From positions 106,328,501 through 106,392,500 of the forward strand of contig CM032230.1 of assembly GCA_019009955.1 (NCBI GenBank): a stretch of DNA of 64,000 nucleotides. The letters run 5' to 3'. The notes under the pieces are model-generated. The model was not told the origin of the DNA and did not search any database. It saw nothing but the letters and a program-made list of their open reading frames with translations. The translations under genes were made by a program, and so were the position numbers. The DNA comes from Riptortus pedestris. Taxonomy: Eukaryota > Arthropoda > Insecta > Hemiptera > Alydidae. Shown piece after piece: positions 48,027-58,561 of the stretch; position 1 is the stretch's first letter; every line of letters starts with the position of its first letter.

Positions 48027-48468
48027 GTCCGTCACGCAGGGGCTGCGTAAACTAAGCAGATTTCCCACGTGGTTTTACAATAGAGAAATTTTACGAGAGC
48101 CGATCAGTGAAGGAAACGGCAGAACTAGCTTTTGACGGGAAAGTCACTCGTGCGTTAGCCGGCCAGATTTAATAAAAATGAAAATATCTCGTTTAATATT
48201 CAAGATAGAAAATAAATGTACATAACAATAATTATAGTAAATTTAATTGGCTATAAAATTTATTCTATACACAATTTCGATCCGACGCCTAGGAACGGAG
48301 AGATTTCGAATTGTCAAAAATCTCCCCTCTAACCCCCCCCCCCCCGATTTTAGCCGTTAACAAACTTGATCTCTATTTTACATAAAACGTTTAGATATCC
48401 AGTTCGGTAACGATCAAACAAATTACCGACCGCTAGAGTGGTAACAGCCAAATATATATATATGTATT

Positions 48469-48531
<63 letters not shown>

Positions 48532-49378
48532 CCCACACTCCTGCCCGTCCCTAGAAATGTTAGTATGGCTTATTATAAGGAAGACGTTAGTGCTAATTCA
48601 CATACCGAGTGTTTCATTTAGTTCAGTTGAGTCTTTTGTGTAAAATTAAATTTTTGACTCCCGCTATAATTGTTAGAGTATAACGCCTTTATACTTCGGT
48701 ATACGACGATAGTGTATATAACAAACGTTTCTCTAAATAACAAAATATACAACTTTTGTTATGTTCGTATTTGCTCATGTTCATATTGTTTCTTTCGTGT
48801 GTGTTTGTTTGTTTGTTTATTTGTTTGTTACCTTTTCAAGCATAAACAGCTGAACCAAATTTTATGAAACTTGGTATATATATTACTACTAACCCATCTT
48901 ACACTTTAAGCTATATTAATATCCTCGAAGACGAACAGGAGTGGGGGTTATAAGTGAAGCCTGAAATTAAAAATAGCAATAATTCGTTTCCTATTGGTTT
49001 TTCGGCAAATATGAACATAACAAAAGTGGTTTATTTTGTTATTTAGAGTAACTTTTGTTCTATACATTTTTTCGTATACCGAATTATATACGAGATATAC
49101 GCTAAAACCTATAGCGGAAGTGAACAATTTTATTTGACACAAAAGACCCAACTGAACTAAATGAAACACTCGGTATGTGTATTAGCACTATATATATATA
49201 AATATATATATTATATATATATATATAATAATATATAGATATATATATACAGTATTGAACGGACCTCATTTTCGTCAACTACTAGGTAGGATCGAAGAAG
49301 AAAAATTTCGAAAAATTCCGTCCTTGAGTACAACCTCAATAACTGATTTAAGCGTGGAAATCTGCTAAAAAGTTGACA
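48027..49378 (-). mobile_element. HINE-like element in copy B, split by Helitron arms
   Basis: Counterpart of 42388-43945. The 3' half ends in a TA core (48453-48530). Helitron arms occupy 48531-49190. A second TA tract (49191-49245) leads to the 5' half (TATTGAACGGACCTCATTTT, ending GAAATCTGCTAAAA). Confidence 0.7.
48531..49190. mobile_element. Inverted Helitron-family arms inside the HINE core, copy B
   Basis: Left arm 48531-48765 and right arm about 48890-49190 are in opposite orientation, with a shorter centre than in copy A (the inner TA tract is lost, the TTTG run at 48802-48828 is kept). Confidence 0.65.
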
Positions 49379-50182
49379 TTGAAGTAAATTCATCCTGAAT
49401 ATAATTTATCACTCTACCACGAGTGAAAAAAAAATATTTAAAACAAATCTTATAGAAAATTTTTTATGTTTTTACAGCATCTTTATTTACCTTCAAAAGT
49501 ATATATGTATATTCCAATTATTCTCCTAGACTATATAAATTATTAATAAGCAAGTGGTATTTTTGATAGTCTGGTTTTAGGATTTGAAGTGCAACAGTAC
49601 GTGAAAATGAAATGCCAATGTCACCTCTAGCGGGGAAATGTCAACCTTGTTAAAGGTCCTTGAAAACAATGCCTTTATTTCACAAACCTCCAGACCCCCC
49701 CCCCCCCACACTCCGGAACAGTTCAATACTCCAATTAAAACTTCAGCACACAATTACGCTGCATCAGATATGGTTCTAGCAATCGAGTTCTTTTAACGCT
49801 TGACAAGTTCCAGCTTTAAATGACTGAATCGGTGGAACTTTTTTCCACGATATTTCACACTGCGTTGCACGGACTGTGAAGATTTTCCTTGTACGTTCAA
49901 CAATAGATATTCTTCATAAATTTTAAAGACCAAGAGGTAATTTTAATGCAGCTCCATGACTGGAATGATCCATGTCGTATGACTGTCACAGCACACATGG
50001 CATTTAAGGTGAGCATAGTAACATTTCCATATAGATTTTCATGAACAACAGTGGGGGTTTACGTATAATGATGGATATATTTACGTTTTTACATTCCATC
50101 CGTTTTAGTGGACTTGACTTTTTGTTGTTGTGTATCAAAATGTTAAATATGGTACTTGGAAACGATCACATACAGATCCAAG

Positions 50183-50413
50183 ATCTATCTCTCTATATAT
50201 AAATAGAATTTATATATCTATCTTTATATAAATAGAATTTATATATCTATCTATATATAAATATAATTTATATATCTATATATATAAATACAATTTATAT
50301 ATCTATCTATATATAAATACAATTTATATATCTATCTATATATAATTACAATTTATATATCTGTTTATATATAAATACAATTTATATATCTATCTATATA
50401 TAAATACAATTTA

Positions 50414-50457
<44 letters not shown>

Positions 50458-50690
50458 CATATATATTCAATTTATATATCTATTTATATATAAATACAAT
50501 TTATATATCTATCTATATATAAATACAATTTATATATATATATCTATAAATAAATATAATTTATATATCTATCTATAAATAAATATAATTTATATATCTA
50601 TCTATATATAAATACAATTTATATATCTACCTATATATAAATACAATTTATATATCTATCTATATATAAATACAAATACATATTTATACA
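50183..50690 (+). repeat. AT-rich minisatellite, ~32-34-bp unit
   Basis: About 15 tandem units built on ATCTATCTATATATAAATAC followed by AATTTATAT, interrupted once by (CT)n and (TA)n (50413-50456). Copy A of the segmental duplication has only about two units at the matching place, so the array expanded, or A contracted, after duplication. Confidence 0.85.
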
Positions 50691-52187
50691 TTCTCTATTA
50701 TTTTGACTCTAATATGAGACTATAAAGGTCCTTGTTCCCCAACAACAAATTAGTTAAAAAGAAAATCAGCTTTGTTCTATGTATAACCACACGTACGAAT
50801 GCATTTTCTAAGTTTGATTTTATTTTATGCAATGACTAACCAGCCAATTGTATGTTATTTTTAGCTTCATTTTAGACCAATTGCATTATTTTTAGATTGA
50901 GGCTAACAAATAGAAATGTGGGTCTCATTGTGAGGGGGGGGGGATATTAAAATGAATGAACTAGCTTGTATGAAAATGGAGGTAATACTCAATCAGTGTT
51001 CGCCACAGTCTACGGGAGAGATCATGGATCAACCAGTACTGAGAATTTGTGGAACATGAAATTAGCGATACTTAACAGAATTCCACCTTAAGTCCTTAAA
51101 CAATGGACCTCTGAAACTAGTCAGATCGTTATTCATTAGGATAATAGTAAACTTAAATGCTCTTTATTATGATACATTCGAGTTTCCAGAATTTGAGGAC
51201 AAGAGAGAAAAAAGCTTCCAGAGAAAAATGGATTCAATAAAAGTTTGTTAAAAATTTAATTAAAGTTAGTTAAGTTTTCATAAAAGAGAGATCATTAAGG
51301 GTTTATACTCTCGTAACTCGCTCTAACTTAGTATCTGTGTGGAATAAACTGTCAAGGTCCTCTACTCATGAAACTTCTCGACTTTTAAAGGTTACAATGG
51401 TTTCATTCTAAGGAGCGCAAGTGCCATTTCGATAACATTACTCTATTATGAAGTTAAGATTACTTAAGGAATGAAGTTGTAAAACTTTCAGAATTCTAGA
51501 AGATTACTAGAAAGAATTGTCCAGTATACATCCTTTCTAAAGACAACGTGTCCAAGGACACAAGTTTAAGGAATCAAGGGCTATTTACTTGTCTCACAAA
51601 CATTTATTTGTTTCTGAAACGTTTAAATTAAATATATATAGGTAAATTAAATTAGGTATAGGTAGGTATAAGTTGCTACCCCTTGTACTTCATTTTACAA
51701 AGTAAAAGAAGAATTGTTATTTATTGACTCCCACTTTGTGGTACTAAGGCTATGATTATTTATTGTAATACCACAAATTTTCAGAGTTCAAAAATTTAGC
51801 CCTCCTTAAATCTATTTTTATTAGTTTCGGCGAGTACGTATCTCGAAGAACTCAAAAACGTTAGAATGATGAAATTCCATCCATATTTGTGGTTTCTGTA
51901 AAGTTTAGTTGGGCACCCCCCCCCCTTTTGAGCAAAATCCACTAAGAGAGAAGGGGGGGGGAGGGTTAATGGAAGGCGGAAATATCTAAAAATTCAAATT
52001 TCTCTGCATGTATTAGAGTTAGAAGAAATTCGTATAGAATCTCCCCCCCCCCTCATAAAGAGATCTATAAATTGTGTCCTTTGACATGTCATCCTATCAT
52101 ATTCATTGGAACGGAAATACCGTATATCACTTTCAAATGAAATATGTAATTTGAAATGAAATGGAACCAAACATTTTGAATATTTGT

Positions 52188-52390
52188 AATTTATTAACGT
52201 CCACTTTTCGCTACTCTGGCTAATTGGGGTCGGTTATCTACAAGTTACTACCGTTTTCTAGCCAGGGTGGGAGTAGGAATTTTATTTAATGATATCGTCA
52301 TTAAATAAATTAGTATTGCCCAAACGAGAATCGAGCCCATCACTCTTAAGTTTACCGAATCAATTCAAAATAATTTACTTAGCTGACCTA
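52188..52390 (-). mobile_element. tRNA-derived SINE, diverged
   Basis: Tail complement TTTATTAACGTCCACTTTTC, body GGTTATCTACAAGTTACTAC, B-box complement GAGAATCGAGCCCATCACTC, and a head that is interrupted or eroded (TTACTTAGCTGACC). Confidence 0.7.
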
Positions 52391-52627
52391 CACACATCAG
52401 ACTTTTTCTGTATTGTTTTCTTTCCATATGTTTCACTCTAGACTCTGTTTTAAGTCTATATTTCCCTAAAAAGAAAATGCATACAAAATACAAAGATTAT
52501 AACATGTTCTGGTCCGGTCATAGTAAATATGGTAAATTTAGCCTATAGAAAAATTACAATGAAGTTTCTCTTTGTGGCTCATGATTTTACTGGTAAATCA
52601 GACGCAGAAACCTTCTTTATTGAAAAA

Positions 52628-53059
52628 GTCCGTCACGCAGGGGCTGCGTAAACTAAGTAGATTTTTCACGTGAAGTTATACAATAGAGAAATCTCTATAC
52701 GAGAGCCGAACAGTTACGGCAAAGGGCCGAACTAGCTTTTGGCGGGAAATTCAGGCGTCCGTTATCGGCCCAAATTTAATGAAAATGCAAATATCTCGGT
52801 TAATATCAAGATAGAGAATAAATGTATAGAACAATATTTATAGTGCATTTAATTTAAAATACGATTGGTTCTATGCAAGGTTTTGACCCGACGTATAGTA
52901 ACGGAGATATTTCGGATTTTCAAAAATCTCCCCTCTAAACCCCTTTCCACTAGTCCGATTTCGGCCATTATCGACCTTGATCTTTCTTTTACATAAAACG
53001 ATTAAATATCGAGTTTGGTAACGATAAACTAAAAAATGCGAGCGCCTGAGCGTTAACAG

Positions 53060-53126
<67 letters not shown>

Positions 53127-53232
53127 GAACAGACCTCATTTTCGTCATCTCCTGGGTAGGATCGATGGACATTTGAAGAAAAGTTTCGAAAATCGCGTCA
53201 TGAGTATGACCTTAATAGCAAATCTGATAAAA
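52628..53232 (-). mobile_element. HINE-like element
   Basis: Starts GTCCGTCACGCAGGGGCTGC, has a TA core (53065-53121), and a partly deleted 5' terminus (CTTAATAGCAAATCTGATAA) lacking the palindrome. Confidence 0.75.
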
Positions 53233-53640
53233 GTAACTACATCGACTTACAGCACTATGTTTCGCATCCGTTCATATGTCAACACCATTTATGTTATAAT
53301 ACTTTTAGGCTTGGCATTGAATACCAGAGTACGACATCACAAATGCAAGGCGCAATTTGGAATTGTTTACATTTGAAGATTATCTTGCTTGAATAACGGG
53401 CACAGAATAAATCACAAATGGCCCTTGGAGAGAGGAATTTCTGGAAGGAGCTACGAATACTGGAAGTAAATAACATATATTTCTTTACTTACAGCTGTAT
53501 GAGTCGAGGTCAGCTTATTTCTGTCTTCTTCTTATATCGACTACGTTTGTTGACTCCAACTGAAGATCAGAGGATACGGGAGGTTGTCCCCCGCGGACTG
53601 TAAAAAAAATAAATAATTAAATTATTACTTGACATTCTAA
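53233..53640. other. Unassigned stretch with short open frames
   Basis: Overlapping short frames on both strands (plus 53418-53603: ALGERNFWKELRILE and TPTEDQRIREVVPRGL). No family recognised. Composition is less AT-rich than the flanks. Could be unique genic or transposon relic sequence. Confidence 0.25.
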
Positions 53641-53693
53641 GTTGGTTTTCAGGCAGGTGGAAGTGTATTATATTTTAGGTTGAGTAAAATGGA

Positions 53694-53840
53694 CACACTT
53701 CCACGATAAAAAATTATTCAAGCGACAGAGCGCATTTGATCTTCGTCAGTGCCCTCACGTCCTCGATGCTGAGCTGGAGGCACGGACGATGATTCGTCGA
53801 TAGCGCTCTGTCGCTTGAATAAATTTTTATTGTAGATGTG
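53694..53840. repeat. Long hairpin, ~40-bp arms
   Basis: The left arm (53694-53733) contains ATTATTCAAGCGACAGAGCG. The right arm (53801-53840) contains CGCTCTGTCGCTTGAATAAA. The arms pair over about 40 bases with few mismatches around a 67-base GC-richer loop. Likely a small fold-back transposon; a structured RNA is an alternative. Confidence 0.75.
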
Positions 53841-54181
53841 AGGACTCAACCTCCAATATTATTGGACAATTATTTAGTACTGAATTATTATTTTGAATTA
53901 GGAGGAAAGATTACAAGAATCCCTACATTCTAATTAAAAAATTAACATTTTGAACAAAACATTTCTTTACCTAAAAGTATATACTAATTACTTCAGTATT
54001 CTATTACCAATCAATTCACAGATGAAAAAGGTCCTTAACGGAATGTTGCTAGATAGACTAAACAGTCGCCTTTATTACGACAGAGTGCTCTTTCAAAGAG
54101 GCCACCGGCAACGAAGATAAAGCTGGTGATTTGAAACTGCACTTTGTCATAACAAACTTATTATGGTGGCATAAAGGCCTA

Positions 54182-54303
54182 TTTTAGCAGATTTCACTTA
54201 AGGGAAATCAGCTATTGAGGTAATACTCATGACGCGATTTTCGAAAAATTTCTTCAAATGTCCATCGATCCTACCCAGGAGATGACGAAAATGAGGTCCG
54301 TTC

Positions 54304-54357
<54 letters not shown>

Positions 54358-54714
54358 CTGTTAACGCTCTAGCGGTCGCAATTTTTGTTTTATCGTTACC
54401 AAACTCGATATTTAAACGTTTTATGCAAAAGGACAGATAAAGTTCGTTAACGGTTATCTCCGTTACTATACGTCGGATCAAAACAATTGCTTTAAGAAGC
54501 AATCTTATTGCAAATTAAATTTACTATAAATATTGTTCTGTACATTTATTCTCTGTTTGAATATATTTTTCTTAAATGTGGGCCGATACCTGAGGAGAGT
54601 TTCCCGCCAAAAGCTAGTTCGGCCGTAACTGTTCGGGTCTCGCATGGAGATTTCTCTATTGTATAACTTCACGTGGGAAATCTGCTTAGTTTACGCAGCC
54701 CCTGCGTGACGGAC
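54182..54714 (+). mobile_element. HINE-like element, full length
   Basis: A clean plus-strand copy. Starts TTTTAGCAGATTTCACTTAA, TA core 54309-54352, TTAACGCTCTAGCGGTCGCA just after it, then the interior, GGGAAATCTGCTTAG, hairpin ACGCAGCCCCTGCGT, and tip GACGGAC before a T-run. Confidence 0.8.
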
Positions 54715-54879
54715 TTTTTTTTTAATCCAGATAATCTTTATTGTTGAATGAAACGGTAAAATACTAGCAGAGTACAGATTAATAATAAATATTTTCGAGT
54801 CAGGGCGTAAAATCTTAATTGATGACGTCATCATCCTACGTATTTACATGAATCAGTAAAGTTCCTTTCAAAACAATAT

Positions 54880-55120
54880 TTTGTACTTAAGCTTGGAATA
54901 AAACGTTTCATGATATACTGGCTTATTATTAGGTCCGATGACAAAAAGTGGGTGTTTAATAATGGCTGAAAATTAAAAAAAATGTAAATATATCAAGTAG
55001 AGAACAAGTAACATTTACAGAAATTTAAATTTATAACAAGATTACTTACATGATTTATATAAAATTTTTTCGATCCGACTCAAAATAACGGGTATATTCT
55101 CCAAATAACACATTTTTAAA
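54880..55120 (-). mobile_element. HINE-like inner-block fragment
   Basis: Contains sequence shared with the long-form copies (AAAGTGGGTGTTTAATAATG, then AAAATTTTTTCGATCCGACT). No termini. Confidence 0.4.
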
Positions 55121-55569
55121 TAAAAATTGTGTTTTAATGATTCGTGTTTATACAAATCTAAATATCTATAAATGGAACTCGTTTTCGTCATCTCTTAGGT
55201 AAGATTACTGGTACTTAGGAAATCTCATGCTAGTACAAACATGACATTTAAAAGATAATTTGCTAAAGAAAATAACCTTTTGATGGTTCTCAGCTGCTCG
55301 GGGTTCAGGTCTCTGAGGAGGTATTTTCCCTTTAAATATTCTCCCAATTTTTATTCGTATACACAACGAATCATGGCACTCTTTGCCATATTTAGAAATT
55401 GCCCCCCAAGCTAGTCCCGACCGCCTCTCAGTGGGCGTGATGTTCGTTATCTAAGTTTCTTATAAATTTAAATGTGGAACCATAGATGCATTTATTACTA
55501 AACTCATAAATAAATAATTTATTTATTTACTTACTTCCAATATATTCCTTTTTTCCAATAGAAAAAAAA

Positions 55570-56148
55570 GTCCGTCACGCAGGGGCTGCGTAAACTAAGC
55601 AGATTTCCCACTTGAAGTTATACAATAGAGAAATATCCATACGAGTGCCGAACAGTTACGGCCGAACTAGCTTTTGGCGGGAAACTCACTCATCCGTTAT
55701 CGGCCCACATTTAATAAAAATGCAAATATCTCGGTTAATATTCAAGATAGAGAATAAATGTATAGAGCAATATTTATAGTAAATTTAATTTGCAATAAGA
55801 TTGGTTCTATACAATTTTTCGATCCGACGTATGGTAACGGAGATCGAATTTTCGAAAATCCCCCCTTTAAACACCCCCCCCCACTGGTAAGATTTCAGCC
55901 ATTAACGAACTTGATCTGTCTTTTTGCATAAAACGTTTAAATATCGAGTTTGGTAACGATGAAACAAAAATTGCGACCGCTAGAGCGTTAACAGACAAAT
56001 ATAAATATACATACCTGTATATATCTGAACGTACCTCATTTTCGTCATCTCCTGGGTAGGATCGATGGACATTTGAAGAAATTTTTCGAAAATCGCGTCA
56101 TGAGTACGACCTCAATAGCTGATTTCCCTCAAGGGAAATCTGCTAAAA
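55570..56148 (-). mobile_element. HINE-like element with almost no TA core
   Basis: Complete at both ends (GTCCGTCACGCAGGGGCTGC to AAGGGAAATCTGCTAAAA), but the core is only ATATAAATATACATACCTGT. A copy with an unexpanded or contracted microsatellite. Confidence 0.8.
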
Positions 56149-56936
56149 CACGTTCAAGCTAGACATTCATAATTGATACCTACATCGTTAGTTCCTTTCT
56201 GCGTATTATGTTAGTGTTAGCAACTACCTCTTGACTTCAAAGCCTATCTTATCGTTCCGAGCATCACTCTTCGGTGGAGTGTTTCATAAGGTCAGTAGGT
56301 TCTCCAAAGCTAACATATGTTTTAAAGGGCAGAAGAAGGAGGTGGCTTTCTCTTTGTTTAAACCCAAAGGGATGTTAAATCTACCGTAGCAATAACCTTT
56401 TACGGTCAGTAAGCTTATAATTTTTGTATATCTATATATAACACATATATTAATATTTGGAATGCGGAGTCATTAGACACTAAGTATTTTTTTCACTACT
56501 CCCTCGCTATGGTTTGAACTTGGGTTAAAGTGTGTGATATTTCAATATAAAAAAACAAAACAATAAGCTGGGAACTGGTAAAATGATTGATCGACTAAGG
56601 AACATCCTGGAGACTCTATATGTTGGCTTAGTTTATGTCTTATAAAGTAAATTTTTCACAGCAGGGATATAAGAGGGCGCTCATACACATCCAAGCATAT
56701 ACACACCGAGGATACCACAGGTTTTAAAATAATAGGTTATCGGTTAAATTCAAATTTATTTGAAAATAAAAGTTCTCTGTGGAGTTGTTGGGTAAACTAA
56801 GCGCATTTTTAGGTAGGTGGTTTTCTGATTCTCCATTAATAATGCAACCAAAGTTTAAAATTTATGTTGGACATGAAGGTAGAAAAAAAATACAAATAAT
56901 TAGCTATATTAAAAATAACAAAAATGTATGTAAAGC

Positions 56937-56942
<6 letters not shown>

Positions 56943-57026
<84 letters not shown>
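56943..57026 (+). repeat. Compound (CT)n(TA)n microsatellite
   Basis: About 24 CT repeats (56943-56990) followed by about 18 TA repeats, abutting a SINE fragment that begins mid-head. Confidence 0.95.
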
Positions 57027-57029
<3 letters not shown>

Positions 57030-57180
57030 AGTTCGATTCCCAACTGGGCAATAGGTTAACCCATTAACTCATTACCTAAAATTCTCCTCCCGCGCTGTCT
57101 AGAAAGAGGTTGTAACCTGCAGTTAACCAGTCCCAATTAATTAGCCGTGGTAGCACAAATTGAACGTTACTAAATAACAT
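57026..57180 (+). mobile_element. tRNA-derived SINE, truncated
   Basis: Begins at the B-box (GCGAGTTCGATTCCCAACTG). The diverged body (GTTGTAACCTGCAGTTAACC) and GAACGTTACTAAATAACA tail follow. Confidence 0.7.
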
Positions 57181-57184
57181 TTTT

Positions 57185-57294
57185 TAATCTTTACTGGGTC
57201 AGTGGGCTTTTGAAGAAAATATTTCATTTTTTTTTGTTTCGTCATGAGTATAACCTCAATAGCTGATTTTACTTAAAAGGAAGTCTACTAAAAT
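57185..57294 (-). mobile_element. HINE-like 5' end fragment
   Basis: TTGAAGAAAATATTTCATTT, CGTCATGAGTATAACCTCAA and a diverged terminus GGAAGTCTACTAAAA. Confidence 0.5.
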
Positions 57295-57299
57295 TAGCC

Positions 57300-58560
57300 C
57301 TAAACTATTATTTCAGCATTTTAAATATTGCTTAATCAATCACATGTTTGGATCTCATTCTGCCTAGAATCCAAACAAACTGCGGAAGGGAAAATTAAAA
57401 GGTATTCACAGAGTTGGGAGGTGTATGTTATTGCTTTCATTGGCATGATATTCTTGTTTACAGTGTACTCACAATTCTTCACGTTGAGGAACAAGTGTTT
57501 GAAGTTTGTTATATGTGTCACTCTTTTGAATAAAATAATTTAGTAATTATGGGTAGTTAATTGTTCAGTAGTGTAGATGTTGGTAGAAATACAGGGGGTT
57601 GATGGATTGTTATGAAACACACAAATATGAATCGGTTCATTGAAAAATAAAGATTAAATGTGCTAATGTCCGAATTCGGGCCAGGGATAGGAAATATGAA
57701 AATTATTAATATTTCAGTTATTAGGAATCGGATAGAAAAATTCTATATTTTGTTACCTTGAGTTAATACCCACCCCTACTCATTGGATTTTCAATTGGAC
57801 TTAGTAGAGATATTTTTGATATTAACAAATTTAAACGTAAAAAAAATGGCAGAAAATTAATGCCAGTAGATATTTCTCTTGCTGGATGAAATAGGGAGAC
57901 AATTTGAAAGGGAATGTTTATTCCCCTCAATTTAACGTTATACTCTTCTTATAATTTATGAGAATCAATAAAGGCTGCCCACGCTCCCCTAAATCTCGTC
58001 CCCCTGAAGAGAGTAATAAAATTGTCCCTAATATTCCAGTAATGTCCCTCTTATTAATCACTGGCTTGGCATTTACCCCAATATACTTGATTTATCTATC
58101 CAAACTGATATCATTGACCGTACTTCGAAGTAATTTTCTGGAATTAGTTAAATTAAATTTGATTTATTTATGAAAGGTATGCGCCTCCGCATTAGTAGGC
58201 CAGCCGCAAAATGCGCCCAGTGAATAAAGCTGTTTTCTCTCACTGGTAAAATAATAATCATCACATTGTTAATGAAATTATCAGGCTGTGATTTAAAAAT
58301 ATTACTATAAAGCCTAATATCGTATACTACAGGAATTAATAATATCATAAGGATAACAATTCGTATTGATATTATTATTTTTTTTACCTTATCATAAATG
58401 TTGAAGTGCTTGTTATTGTGACTTCTAACTTCAACCTGTTAAGGGTATGTATAGGTTTCCAATTTTACGCTTGGAGAAAAGGGTTTCTCATAATAGTCTA
58501 TTTTCTCAATGGGTGGTGTCTCGGATTCTATAAATAAAGTATACTAAGTGCTAGACCAAT
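57300..58560. other. No feature recognised
   Basis: Short frames on both strands without known domains. No repeat ends seen. Confidence 0.4.
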
Positions 58561-58561
58561 A

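Larger units (their letters stand above)
46167..51994 (+). repeat. Tandem segmental duplication, copy B
   Basis: Starts 5061 bp after copy A and directly follows it. It is about 0.77 kb longer, mainly from one extra tandem HINE (47430-48024) and a much longer minisatellite (50183-50690 versus a few units in A). The inverted Helitron part is shorter here. Confidence 0.85.

Noticed and set aside
53418..53603. A two-exon reading with a 33-base intron (GTAAATAACA...TTACTTACAG)
   Set aside because: The putative intron is shorter than normal animal introns and neither side has a recognised domain.
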